Assembly (NCBI GenBank): GCA_026002875.1
Contig: BPGE01000001.1
Location: 620,001 to 684,000 of the forward strand
Direction of reading: 5' to 3'
Source of the DNA: Bryobacteraceae bacterium
GTDB lineage: Bacteria; Acidobacteriota; Terriglobia; Bryobacterales; Bryobacteraceae
Length of the DNA: 64,000 nucleotides
Both the position numbers and the translations under genes were made by a program. The stretch's first letter is position 1. The number at the start of each line of letters is the position of its first letter. Under the pieces are notes generated by a model. That model worked only from the letters and a program-made list of their open reading frames with translations, ran no database searches and was not told the DNA's origin. Positions 9,563 to 18,197 of this stretch are shown here, one piece after another.

Positions 9563-10733
9563 CCGCTTCCGCGTCTTCTTCCGCCGGGCGGTTCTCCCTC
9601 CGCCGCCCGCCCATGGCGATCGCCGCCAGCCACGCGAGAAAGACCGCGTGCACGCCCGCCTGCGTGAACGGCGAGGCGAGAAACGCCGCCGCGCTCAGCG
9701 GCGACAGAAGAAACAGCGACAGCCCGCGCACCCATGGCCTCCGCCTGTCTTCCGCCGCCAGCAGCAGCGCAGGGATCAGCACGCTCCAGTCGTACAGGTA
9801 CACGTGCGGCGTCAGGTAGAGCGCCCCGCCCTGCGCCAGACACGCGCTCTGCCGCCATGGCCGCCGGAACGCCAGCAGCGCCAGCATCGCCACGGGCAGC
9901 CCCGCCAGCACGTAAGTCCACGCAGCCGGTGCAGGTAGATTGGCCGCCAGCCCCTGCAGGCTCGCCAGTTTCTCCGGCGCCGGATACAAACCCTCTGAAG
10001 ACGGGTTCAGGAGGAAACGCGCGTACAGCACCGCGCCTTCCACGCCGCTCAGTCCCAGGCTGACGGCCGCCAGAGCCGCCGCGCCGCAGGCGAACGCGCC
10101 CATCGCCCGCCGCCTCCGCCCCGCCGCCAGAACCAGCAATGGCCCCAGCGCCAGATGAAACTTCGCCAGCAGCAGGCTCCACCACAGCCCGCCCTGCACC
10201 TCCCTGCCGCGCTCGAGCGAACGGAACCCGAGATACGCGAGCAGCGCCATCAGCACATTGTCCTGCCCATGCACGAGCCCGATCGTCAGACACGCGAACA
10301 TCGCCGCCAGCAGCGCCGCCTCGCTGCCCCTGTCGCGCCAGATCAGAAACAGCAGCAGCAGCAGCAGCGACGCCTGAAGCGCAATCCATGCCCGGAATGC
10401 CGTGTCCAGCGGCAGCCGCGCCAGCGGCGACAGCGCAAGAGCGTAAAAATGCGGACGCACGAACGGCACAAGGCTGCGTCCCTCTCCCGCCAGCGCCCTC
10501 TCGCGTTCCAGCTGCAGGGCTGCATCATGCAGGCGGTGGAACTGCCCGTCGCGCGCCAGCCACGCGCCCGTGTACAGGTTCAGGAAATCCTGCGTTCGCG
10601 CGTGCTGCAGAATCCCGGAACCCGCCGCGAAGCTGAACATCAGAATCGCCGCCGCCCCCAGCAGGTTCGCGATGTCGCGCTGACGCGCCGCCCGTCCGCC
10701 CTCTCTGCCGTGTTCCATCTCCCGGGAGTCCAT
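9555..10733 (-). CDS. GT87-like (DUF2029) membrane glycosyltransferase
   Basis: A 392-residue protein with about ten hydrophobic segments. After the first helix comes QDFLNLYTGAWLARDG, the Asp-containing luminal loop typical of GT87/DUF2029 polyprenyl-phosphate-mannose-dependent alpha-mannosyltransferases. It continues with LVHGQDNVLMALLAYLGF and GGLWWSLLLAKFHLALGPLL, both typical of the family. The likely role is to add a sugar from a lipid-linked donor to a glycan on the outer face of the inner membrane. It starts 19 bp downstream of the SLC13 stop, so the two may be co-transcribed. It overlaps the convergent GT2 by 8 bp. Confidence 0.75.
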   Translation of the reverse strand: MDSREMEHGREGGRAARQRDIANLLGAAAILMFSFAAGSGILQHARTQDFLNLYTGAWLARDGQFHRLHDAALQLERERALAGEGRSLVPFVRPHFYALALSPLARLPLDTAFRAWIALQASLLLLLLFLIWRDRGSEAALLAAMFACLTIGLVHGQDNVLMALLAYLGFRSLERGREVQGGLWWSLLLAKFHLALGPLLVLAAGRRRRAMGAFACGAAALAAVSLGLSGVEGAVLYARFLLNPSSEGLYPAPEKLASLQGLAANLPAPAAWTYVLAGLPVAMLALLAFRRPWRQSACLAQGGALYLTPHVYLYDWSVLIPALLLAAEDRRRPWVRGLSLFLLSPLSAAAFLASPFTQAGVHAVFLAWLAAIAMGGRRRENRPAEEDAEAAS

Positions 10734-10752
10734 CGCCGCGCGCCTTCCGCCC

Positions 10753-12177
10753 TCACCACAGCCCGATCAGCTTCCACCACGCGAACCCCACGCTGCCCCA
10801 CAGCGCCAGGTGGCACAGCGAGACCAGAAACCCCACCCGCCACCAGTCCCGGAACGCCACATACCCCTGCGCGTAATACATCGGCGAAGGCGTCGTTCCG
10901 TAGTTCGTCAGCCCTGCGCTCAGGTTGGCGAAGCATGCGAACGAAAACACCACCAGCCCCAGCGGCGCGCCCTTCGCCGCCAGCAGCGCCAGAAACGGCG
11001 CATACAGCGCCAGCAGATGCGCCGTGATGCTCGCAAACAGATAGTGAGCGTAGTAGAACACGAGCAGCGCCGCCACGAGCAGCGCAAACCATTCCAGCCC
11101 CGACAGCATCGCCCCGAACCGCTGCGCGAACGCCTCCGTCACATGCTGCTCGTGCAGCGCCTTGCCCAGCCGCAGCAGCCCCCCGTACCAGATGAAGATG
11201 TCCCACGCCGCCCGCTCTCCCGTCACGTCCTCCCATGCAAGCACCCGCGTCAGCAGCAGCGCCGCGCTGCCGCACAGCGCCGCCACCGTGATGTCCAGCC
11301 CCGTCCACGACGATGTGGCCCACGTCCCGCACACGCTCACGAACACCGCCAGCAGGATCTTCTCCTGCCGCGACATCGGACCCATCTTCTCCAGCTCCGC
11401 GCTGGCGAACGCCGCCGCCTCAGGCGTCCGCCGGATCTCCGGCGGATAAATCTTCGACACCACCCACGGCGCCAGCGCCAGCGAACACAGCCCAGGCACG
11501 CACGCCGCAAAGATCCAGCCCGCCCACGTGACCGAATACCCGAAGTTGCCCGCCATCTGCGCCGCCAGCGGATTGCTCGCCTGCCCGGTAAAAAACATCG
11601 CCGCCGTTACGCAGATCGACTGATACACCCCGGCCATCAGAAACGCGCCCATCCTCCGCGCCGTCTCGCCCGGCTGCGAGCCGTACAGTTCCGCGATCGA
11701 CCGTGCAATCGGCAGGATCACTCCTCCCGAACGCGCCGCGTTCGACGGAATGATGCTCGCCAGCACCATGTCCGACAGCCCCAGCGCGTAACACACGCCC
11801 AGCGTGCTGCTGCCGAACGCGCGCACGAACATCAGCGCAATGCGCCTTGCCAGCCCCGTGTTGATCAGCGCGCGCGCGATGAAAAACGCCGCCATCACCA
11901 GCCACACGGTCGAATCGGCGTACCCGCCCAGCGCATCCGACAGTTTCAGCGGCGTGATCAGCGGCGCGATCGTCACCGCCAGCAGCACGATCGCCCCGCC
12001 TGGCACGGGCTGCAGGATCAGCCCCGCCACCGTCGCCAGAAACAGTCCTGCCAGACGCCATGCGCCCGCCGTCAGCGTCTCCGGACGCGGAACCAGCCAC
12101 ACAAAGCCCGCATACACGCCCGCCAGAATCGCCAGCTTCACCCACATCCCCTGCTGCTTCCCGCTCGCTTCGCCCAT
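10753..12177 (-). CDS. SLC13/DASS family anion (dicarboxylate) transporter
   Basis: A 474-residue polytopic transporter. It has the paired hairpin features of the divalent anion:Na+ symporter fold: SNAARSGGVILPIARSIAELYG in the first half and a second cluster ending in NYGTTPSPMYYAQGYV. These correspond to the SNT-type substrate/Na+ motifs of the CitT/TtdT group. Substrates of this group are di- and tricarboxylates; the exact one and whether it works by symport or exchange are not shown. ATG 12177 (MGEASGKQQ) was chosen because hydrophobic sequence starts soon after; an upstream in-frame start at 12237 would add a basic 20-residue tail. Confidence 0.85.
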   Translation of the reverse strand: MGEASGKQQGMWVKLAILAGVYAGFVWLVPRPETLTAGAWRLAGLFLATVAGLILQPVPGGAIVLLAVTIAPLITPLKLSDALGGYADSTVWLVMAAFFIARALINTGLARRIALMFVRAFGSSTLGVCYALGLSDMVLASIIPSNAARSGGVILPIARSIAELYGSQPGETARRMGAFLMAGVYQSICVTAAMFFTGQASNPLAAQMAGNFGYSVTWAGWIFAACVPGLCSLALAPWVVSKIYPPEIRRTPEAAAFASAELEKMGPMSRQEKILLAVFVSVCGTWATSSWTGLDITVAALCGSAALLLTRVLAWEDVTGERAAWDIFIWYGGLLRLGKALHEQHVTEAFAQRFGAMLSGLEWFALLVAALLVFYYAHYLFASITAHLLALYAPFLALLAAKGAPLGLVVFSFACFANLSAGLTNYGTTPSPMYYAQGYVAFRDWWRVGFLVSLCHLALWGSVGFAWWKLIGLW

Positions 12178-12287
12178 TCGCAGGGAGTATATCCGGCGCA
12201 GGCGCCGCGCTGCATCTGAGCTTTGGCGGATGCGCATGGCCGCGGATGTGATAGAACGGTATCAGTTCTCCCTCAAGGGCTTCACTC

Positions 12288-14684
12288 ATGCGTCTCCTGT
12301 GCGCCGCAGCTGTCCTGTTCGTGTCTTTGGCCTCGTCAGCCGCCGCTCAGTCTACGGCAGTGCTCCAGGGAGTCGTGCAGGATCCCACCGGCGCCGTCGT
12401 CCCCGGCGCGCTGATCCGCGTCGAAAACCCGGTCACGCGCTACCGCGCCGAATTGCGTACGGCCAGAGACGGTTCGTTTGAAATCCGCAACATCCCGTTC
12501 CACACCTACAGCGTCACCATCGAGAAGGAAGGCTTCGAGCCGCACGAGGAAACGGTCTCGCTGCGCAGCAATGTTCCTCACGAGATGATCGTCCGCCTCG
12601 CTCCTGCCGGCGTGCGGGACAGCATCACCGTCGAAGCCATCGGCGGGCTGCTCGTGGACCCCGAAGAGACCGGCACGCACATCCAGATGAACCAGGGCGA
12701 CATCGAGCGGCTCGCCCTCCAGGCGGGCAACAAGGGTCTGGAAAGCATTATTGTCTCCATGCCCGGCTTCGCCCAGAACGCCAACGGCGCCATCCACCCC
12801 CGCGGCGCCCACAACCAGATGACCTTCGTCATCGACGGCATGCCTGTCTCCGACCAGCTCACCGGCGCATTCGCCAACGCCGTCGACCCCAACATCGTGC
12901 AGACGGTCGAACTCTTCACCGGCAACGTGCCCGCCGAATACGGCAACAAGGTGAGCGCCGTCGCCAACATCACCACCCGCTCCGGCATGGGCACCGCGCG
13001 CCGCTTCGGCGGCAGCACGCTCGTCAACGCCGCCCAGTTCGACCTGCTCAGCCAGGTGACCCATGTCTCGGGCGAAAGCGGCCACGTCGGATATTCCGCC
13101 GTCATCAACACCTCGAAAACCAACCGCTATCTCGACTCCGTCTCGCTCGACAATCTCCACAACGGCGGCAACAACCAGCGCGCCTTCACCCGCTTCGACT
13201 GGCACCCCGGCGCGCGCGACGTCTTCCGCCTCAACCTCATGGCCGGCCGCGCTTCCTTCCAGCTCGCCAACCTGCGCTCCCAGCACGCCAACGGCATGGA
13301 CCAGCGCCAGCTCCTCCGCGACGGCGCCATCAGCTTCGGCTGGGTGCGCACGCTCGATGCGCAGACCACGTTCGACGTCAACATCTCCGCGCGCAAGGCG
13401 CAGTCCTGGCTCCGGCCCAGCGCCGGCGACATCCCGGTCACCGCCTCGCAGGCGCGCCAGATGTCCACCATCACCACTGGCGCGCGTCTCAACGCCGTCC
13501 GCGGCAGGCACAACATCCGCACGGGCTTTGACATCCAGCGCTATCCGCTCAGCGAGCATTTCACGCTCGGCATCACCTCGCCTTCCTTCAACGACCCCGA
13601 TGACGAAGAGTCGTTCAACCCGAACCTCCTCCCCTTCGACCTCGCGCGCGGCGGCCGCCTCTTCGACTTCCGCGATCGCCGCACGGGCGGCATGTATTCG
13701 GGCTTCATCCAGGACGCCCTGTCGCTCGGCCGCTTCAATCTCTCCCTCGGCCTGCGCTTCGACGCCTACCGCTTCATCGTCCATGGCAATCAGCTCCAGC
13801 CCCGCATCGGCGCCGCCTATCACATCCGCGAAACCGGCACCGTCCTGCGCGCCTCTTACTCGAGGCTTTACCAGACCCCGCCCAATGAAAACCTCCTGCT
13901 GTCCTCTTCACCGCAGGTCGCAGCCCTGACGCCCCCCGCCGTGCAGGAAGCCCTCGGCGGCTGGGTCCCCATCCGCCCCGAAGAGCAGAACTTTCTCGAA
14001 GCCGGCCTCCAGCAGTCCATCGGCAGGAAAGCCAGCCTGAACGTGGCCTACTACCACAAGAACTCGCGCAATCTCCAGGACAACGACAACTTCCTCGACA
14101 CCGGCATCATCTTCCCCATCACGCTGGCCCGCATCCGCGTCAACGGCGTGGAAGGCCGCCTCGTCGGCCCCGTCTCGCGCGGCTTCTCCTACACCCTCAG
14201 CGTGACGCACTCGCGCGCCGTCGCCACCCCGCCGTTCACCGGCGGCCTGTTCCTCGGCAACGACGCCATCGACTCCTTTACCCAGGGCGCCTTCATCATC
14301 GACCACGACCAGCCTCTCTCCGTCCACGGCGTCGTCAGCTGGAACCACCCGAAAGGCTGGTACGCCACCGTCAGCAACCGCTACGACTACGGGCTCGTGG
14401 CCAATCCCTCCGATCCGGCCGAAGTCGCCGCCGACCCCGACTTCTTCGACCTTCTGCCCTATGTGAAGCTCGATCAGCGCCCGGCTCGCGTCCGCCCGCG
14501 CAACATCGTCGATCTCGTCGTGGGCTTCGAGCGCACGCGCGACCAGAAGAAGCGCTACGACATCGGCCTGCAGTTCACCAACCTCACGGACCGCACGGCG
14601 CTCTACAACTTCCAGTCCATCTTCGTCGGCACCCGCGTCGTCCAGCCCTTCACCGCCGGCATCCGCCTGCGCTGGTACTTCTGA
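12288..14684 (+). CDS. TonB-dependent receptor with N-terminal carboxypeptidase-regulatory domain
   Basis: A 798-residue outer-membrane receptor. Residues 1-20 are a signal peptide (MRLLCAAAVLFVSLASSAAA). About 24-100 is a CarboxypepD_reg/CNA-B beta sandwich (AVLQGVVQDPTGAVVPGAL, VTIEKEGFEPHEETV). About 120-225 is the plug (FVIDGMPVSDQLTG, VELFTGNVPAEYGNKVSAVAN), and the rest is a beta barrel. It ends in an aromatic residue (RLRWYF), as BAM substrates do. Such receptors import large substrates, often glycan fragments, with TonB energy. At about 800 residues it is shorter than the Oar-like receptor at 56.3 kb. No substrate-specific partner is adjacent. Confidence 0.9.
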   Translation: MRLLCAAAVLFVSLASSAAAQSTAVLQGVVQDPTGAVVPGALIRVENPVTRYRAELRTARDGSFEIRNIPFHTYSVTIEKEGFEPHEETVSLRSNVPHEMIVRLAPAGVRDSITVEAIGGLLVDPEETGTHIQMNQGDIERLALQAGNKGLESIIVSMPGFAQNANGAIHPRGAHNQMTFVIDGMPVSDQLTGAFANAVDPNIVQTVELFTGNVPAEYGNKVSAVANITTRSGMGTARRFGGSTLVNAAQFDLLSQVTHVSGESGHVGYSAVINTSKTNRYLDSVSLDNLHNGGNNQRAFTRFDWHPGARDVFRLNLMAGRASFQLANLRSQHANGMDQRQLLRDGAISFGWVRTLDAQTTFDVNISARKAQSWLRPSAGDIPVTASQARQMSTITTGARLNAVRGRHNIRTGFDIQRYPLSEHFTLGITSPSFNDPDDEESFNPNLLPFDLARGGRLFDFRDRRTGGMYSGFIQDALSLGRFNLSLGLRFDAYRFIVHGNQLQPRIGAAYHIRETGTVLRASYSRLYQTPPNENLLLSSSPQVAALTPPAVQEALGGWVPIRPEEQNFLEAGLQQSIGRKASLNVAYYHKNSRNLQDNDNFLDTGIIFPITLARIRVNGVEGRLVGPVSRGFSYTLSVTHSRAVATPPFTGGLFLGNDAIDSFTQGAFIIDHDQPLSVHGVVSWNHPKGWYATVSNRYDYGLVANPSDPAEVAADPDFFDLLPYVKLDQRPARVRPRNIVDLVVGFERTRDQKKRYDIGLQFTNLTDRTALYNFQSIFVGTRVVQPFTAGIRLRWYF

Positions 14685-14769
14685 CGCGCCCCCCCAACCC
14701 CTCGAAACCTCCCCATCACCCAAACGGAGCCGCGCGGGAGCCGCCCGCAGGGCTGCGGCCAAGCCCCCG

Positions 14770-14925
14770 TGACCCTCCGAAACATCAGCATCAATGAAAA
14801 TCGCGGCGCCCTGCGGCGGGCTCTGTGCCGCGAACGAAGGCGACGTCAGCCGCCGATTGTGAGCGGTTCTCTCGCGGCTCCACAACCCAACAGCGATTTT
14901 CGAGGGAGCGGTTCAAAACACCACC
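14770..14925 (+). repeat. Dispersed repeat family A, copy 1 (about 150 bp)
   Basis: This stretch carries GTGACCCTCCGAAACATCA, then ATGAAAATCGCGGCGCCCT, then TCTGTGCCGCGAACGAAGGC, then GTGAGCGGT, and ends near GCGATTTTCGAGG. The same ordered blocks occur inverted at 60001-60150, and partly at 21596-21690 (plus strand) and 60280-60350 (inverted). A broken copy (ACAATGAAAATCGCGGCC) lies at 15870-15900. No copy encodes a convincing protein. It looks like a non-autonomous or REP-like intergenic element specific to this lineage. Confidence 0.7.
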
Positions 14926-14989
14926 GCCGCAACCCATCGACACCCCCATCGCGCCGCAGGCGCAACCACTCCACTGTCCCCCGGATTCC

Positions 14990-15640
14990 CCCTGCCCAGC
15001 GGGTTTCCCATCGCGCTTGCGCGATGGCTGCATCCCAACTGTGTTCCCCTCGCCCCCAACGGATTTCCCCTCGGCCTTGGCCGAGGGCTGCATCCCACCC
15101 GAGCCACCCGCCGCCCTCCCCACCGGGTTTCCCCTCGCGCTTGCGCGAGGGCTGCATCCCCACTGTGTTCCCCTCGCCCCCGTTAGGGATTTCCCGCCGC
15201 CCTCCCCAACGGGTTTCCCCTCGGCCTTGGCCGAGGGCTGCATCCCACCCGAGCCACTCGCGCCCTCCCCAACGGGTTTCCCCTCGCGCTTGCGCGAGGG
15301 CTGCATCCCCACTGTGTTCCTCTCGCCCCCCTAACGGATTTCCCGCCGCCCTCCCCACCGGGTTTCCCCTCGCGCTTGCGCGAGGGCTGCATCCCCACTG
15401 TGTCCCTCTCGCCCCCCCAACGGATTTCCCGCCGCCCTCCCCACCGGGTTTCCCCTCGCGCTTGCGCGAGGGCTGCATCCCCACTGTGTTCCTCTCGCCC
15501 CCCCTAACGGATTTCCCGCCGCCCTCCCCACCGGGTTTCCCCTCGCGCTTGCGCGAGGGCTGCATCCCCACTGTGTTCCTCTCGCCCCCCTAACGGATTT
15601 CCCGCCGCCCTTGGGCGGCGGCTGCATCCCAACCGTGCCC
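14990..15640. repeat. Cluster of nine REP-like hairpin repeats
   Basis: Nine palindromes start at 15008, 15068, 15132, 15218, 15281, 15367, 15453, 15540 and 15602, spaced about 60-64 or 86-87 bp (one interval is read as 86 from 15132 to 15218). The common form is CCCTCGCGCTTGCGCGAGGG. Variants change both arms together: CCATCGCGC/GCGCGATGG, CCCTCGGCC/GGCCGAGGG and CCGCCGCCC/GGGCGGCGG. The loop always contains CTTG. Flanks are constant: GGGTTTCC or GGATTTCC before the stem and GCTGCATCCC after it. Paired changes show that the stem, not the sequence, is preserved. Open frames here only translate the repeat and are not genes. Confidence 0.9.
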
Positions 15641-15956
15641 GGTTCAACCTCTCACTCGTCCAGCAGCCGCATCCCAACTGCGCGCCCTCCCATCGCACCG
15701 CAGGCGCGACCATCGCCAAACGGAGCCGCGCGGGAGCAGCCCGAAGGGCTGCGACCAAGTGGCTAAACACCGCCCAAGCCCATCGACACCCCCCATCGCG
15801 CGCGGAGCGCGCGACCGTGCCCCGCCTGAAAAGCGATTTTCCCGGCGCCCTCGGTGCCCGCGGCAAAACATCGGCCACAATGAAAATCGCGGCCCGGTCT
15901 CGCGGGATCGGACGATCCCCCGCCCGCACGGCCACGGAAGCAAGGAGCGGTCCGGT
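15641..15956. other. Gene-free stretch with hairpin repeats upstream of the sugar-acid kinase
   Basis: This 316-bp stretch contains no gene. It holds a TCGCACCGCAGGCGCGA-type palindrome near 15693 and a GGAGCCGCGCGGGAGCAGCC block, whose hairpin GCAGCCC-GAA-GGGCTGC lies at 15736-15752. It also holds a fragment of repeat family A near 15870. The same GCAGCCC hairpin block recurs at about 17085 and 17305, and in diverged form near 14740. Confidence 0.7.
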
Positions 15957-16913
15957 ATGCGCAAAGTGCTGGTGCTCGCCGACGATCTGACGGGAGCGCT
16001 CGAATCGGGCGTTCTGCTCGATGGCGCCGCAGTGGCCCTTCACGCCGCCCCCGCGGGTGCCGCCGTCGTCATCGACACCGAGTCCCGCCACCTGCCCCCG
16101 CTGGAGGCGCTCCGCCGCGTGGCCCGCTGGATCGAACAAATTCCCGCAGAATTGATTTACAAGAAAACCGACTCCACCCTGCGCGGCAACATCGGCGCCG
16201 AGCTCGCCGCCCTCCCGCCCGGCCGGATTCACTTCGCCCCCGCCTACCCGCGTCTTGGCAGAACCGTGCGCGGCGGCCGGCTGTACGTGGATGGCCTGCC
16301 CGTCGAGCAGACCGCGTTCGCGCGCGATCCTCTCGCCCCCGTGCGCACGGGCTGCATCCGCGAAGTCCTCGAGCGTCAGGGCGCGCCCCTGCAGCGCATC
16401 GTCATCCACGAAGGCGCCTCCGATGCGGATCTGGAAACGGCCGCCGCGGCCCTGCTCGCCGAACCGCTTCCCAGGCTGGCCGCAGGTCCCGCCGGCCTGC
16501 TCGCCTCTCTCGCCCCGCGGCTCGGTCTCGCCCGCCGCCCTGCGCCCCCGCCGGTCATCCCGGAGTGCCTCGTCATCAATGGCAGCGCCCACCCCGCCTC
16601 CATCGCACAGCTCGAAACAGCGCGCTCCGCGGGCGTCTTCTCGGGCGGCTGGCACGCGGCCGCACTCCAGGACAGCCTGCAGGAATCGTCGGCCTTCATC
16701 GTCTTCGGCGGCGACACCGCCAGAACGGTTCTCGCCCGCTTCGGAGATCCGGTGCTTTTCCCCTTCGCGGAGCTGTTGCCCGGCGTCGTGGCCAGCCATT
16801 TCGAAGCCGGTGGCCGGACGCGATGGCTCGTGACCAAGGCTGGCGGCTTCGGCCCCCCGGATCTGCTGATCCGCCTCTCCCGGCTCCTGCGGCCAGAAAT
16901 CAACCGCCATTGA
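15957..16913 (+). CDS. Four-carbon acid sugar kinase family protein (DUF1537), short form
   Basis: A 318-residue protein starting at ATG 15957, nine bases after AAGGAG. The N-terminal substrate-binding domain begins VLVLADDLTGALESG, the ADDxTGA motif of the DUF1537/OtnK family, and continues with KKTDSTLRGNIG and APAYPRLGRTVRGG. The C-terminal nucleotide-binding domain has VINGSAHPASIAQLE and FIVFGGDTARTVL. Family members phosphorylate four-carbon sugar acids such as D-erythronate or threonate at the 4-OH. Typical members have about 420 residues, so this one is roughly 100 shorter, mainly in the linker and C-domain. The usual dehydrogenase, aldolase and isomerase partners are absent. It stands alone between two repeat arrays. 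Confidence 0.85.
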   Translation: MRKVLVLADDLTGALESGVLLDGAAVALHAAPAGAAVVIDTESRHLPPLEALRRVARWIEQIPAELIYKKTDSTLRGNIGAELAALPPGRIHFAPAYPRLGRTVRGGRLYVDGLPVEQTAFARDPLAPVRTGCIREVLERQGAPLQRIVIHEGASDADLETAAAALLAEPLPRLAAGPAGLLASLAPRLGLARRPAPPPVIPECLVINGSAHPASIAQLETARSAGVFSGGWHAAALQDSLQESSAFIVFGGDTARTVLARFGDPVLFPFAELLPGVVASHFEAGGRTRWLVTKAGGFGPPDLLIRLSRLLRPEINRH

Positions 16914-17480
16914 GGCCCCCGCCGCCCATTCCAACGGATTTCCCGCCGCCCTCCCCAACGGATTTCCCCTCGGCCTTGGCCGAGGGCTGCATCCCAACCG
17001 TGCCCCCTCCCCCCAAACCCAAAACCGCAATTTTGCGAAACGAACCGAAACCCGCCCCGCGCAAACAGAGCCGCGCGGGAGCAGCCCGAAGGGCTGCGAC
17101 CAAGCGGTTCAAACACAACCTCCCCAACCTTCCAACACCCTCCCATCGCGCCGCAGGCGCGGCCAGCCCGCCGCCCTCCCCAGCGGGTTTCCCCTCGCGC
17201 TTGCGCGAGGGCTGCATCCCACCCGTGCCCCCCCCACCCAAACCCAAAACCGCAATTTTACGAAACGAATCGAAACCCTCCCCACGCAAACAGAGCCGCG
17301 CGGGAGCAGCCCGAAGGGCTGCGACCAAGCGGTTCAAACACAACCTCCCCTACCTTCCAACACCCTCCCATCGCGCCGCAGGCGCGGCCAGCCCGCCGCC
17401 CTCCCCAACGGATTTCCCGCCGCCCTTGCATCCCAACCGTGCCCCCTCCCCCCCAAACCCCAAAACCGCGATTTTGCGAA
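16914..17480. repeat. Composite tandem repeat of about 222 bp with REP-like hairpins
   Basis: About two and a half units repeat here. Each unit has AAAACCGCAATTTTGCGAAA (17021, about 17243, about 17463), a GAGCCGCGCGGGAGCAGCCC block with the GCAGCCC-GAA-GGGCTGC hairpin, a TCGCGCCGCAGGCGCG palindrome and a REP-like hairpin. Intact REP hairpins start at 16967 and 17192. The copy near 17416 has lost its right arm (CCCGCCGCCCTTGCATCCC). There is no coding potential beyond frames created by the repeat. The two full units differ by few bases, which suggests recent duplication. Confidence 0.85.
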
Positions 17481-17718
17481 ACGAACCGAAACCCGCCCCA
17501 TCCCGCGCCCGCACGGCGGCTCCGCCCGAACGCCTGCCTGCACAGCGTTTTCGTGCCGCCTCCCGCGCATTGTCCCCGGCGGCGAGCCGCCGCGTACCCC
17601 ACGCAGGGTGCGGATTGTCACCCAACCTTCACCGATCAGGGCGAAATGTCACCCAGCAGACGGTGGGAAACTCCGATTCTCACAGCGCAAGCCCTTGCAT
17701 TTCCGTGCCTCGCAGTTT

Positions 17719-17732
17719 GGCATGCCGTGTGC
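17719..17732 (+). promoter_or_regulatory. Possible sigma-54 (-24/-12) promoter
   Basis: The sequence TTTGGCATGCCGTGTGCTCT contains GG (17719-17720), exactly ten bases, then GC (17731-17732), matching the TGGCAC-N5-TTGC type of RpoN promoter with minor differences. Transcription would start near 17744 and give a leader of about 170 nt, with a strong hairpin, before the small secreted protein at 17916. No activator-binding sites were identified. The call rests only on the motif. Confidence 0.4.
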
Positions 17733-17811
17733 TCTATCAAGGGCAACAAGCAGTCGTCATCGACTCAAACATCCCTCGAGGTGACCCAGCACCTCGTGAA
17801 GCCCCTCTACT

Positions 17812-17844
17812 GAAGGCCCTGCGGCTCCCCGCCACAGGGCCTTC
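17812..17844 (+). other. Strong inverted repeat in the leader of the small secreted protein gene
   Basis: GAAGGCCCTG (17812-17821) and CAGGGCCTTC (17835-17844) form a perfect ten-base stem with a 13-base loop. No T-run follows on either strand, so it is not a standard Rho-independent terminator. It lies between the possible sigma-54 promoter and the ATG at 17916, where it could act as an mRNA stabiliser, attenuator or protein-binding site. Confidence 0.55.
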
Positions 17845-17915
17845 CCTCCATTTGGCCTCTTCTCCGAAGGCAACGCCCGCACAGCCGTCCCCGTCTCTTT
17901 GCCTGGAGGTATCCC

Positions 17916-18185
17916 ATGACCGTCCCGCGCCGCCGTCTCGCCTGCTTCTTCCCTCTCCTCGCCCTCGCGCCAGCCTCTGCCGGACCGCGCATCGAACTCC
18001 GGGACCGCACCGGCGCTCTGCTCGGCTGGACCGCCACTCGGCCGGACGGCGTCCGGGAAGCGCGCGACCGCGCCGGCCGCCTTCTGGGCTCATATCACCC
18101 CCGCACGAACGAAACACGGGACCGCACGGGACAGCTCCTCTACCGCGGCGACGCGCTTGCCGCCCTCATCATCTGCCACGGCTGA
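17916..18185 (+). CDS. Small secreted protein with RDRTG-type repeats
   Basis: An 89-residue protein with ATG seven bases after GGAGG. Residues 1-22 are a signal peptide (MTVPRRRLACFFPLLALAPASAG). The mature part is four imperfect repeats around RDRTG-LLG: IELRDRTGALLGW, EARDRAGRLLGSY, ETRDRTGQLLYRG. It ends in a short apolar tail (DALAALIICHG). Similar small periplasmic proteins with short D-x-x-G-x-x-x-G repeats are known in proteobacteria but have no assigned function. A long leader with a hairpin precedes it. It converges with the GH95 gene, 12 bp away. Confidence 0.7.
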   Translation: MTVPRRRLACFFPLLALAPASAGPRIELRDRTGALLGWTATRPDGVREARDRAGRLLGSYHPRTNETRDRTGQLLYRGDALAALIICHG

Positions 18186-18197
18186 GCCCTCCCCGCC

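Noticed and set aside
14791-15627. Minus-strand frames with repeated GMQPSRKREGKP peptides
   Set aside because: The peptide repeat comes from the DNA hairpin repeat being a near multiple of three in places. Several frames and both strands are open, so DNA-level repetition explains it.
14990-15640. CRISPR array
   Set aside because: The regular spacing looks similar at first sight, but the units are themselves palindromes of varying sequence, with near-identical intervening sequence and no unique spacers or cas genes.
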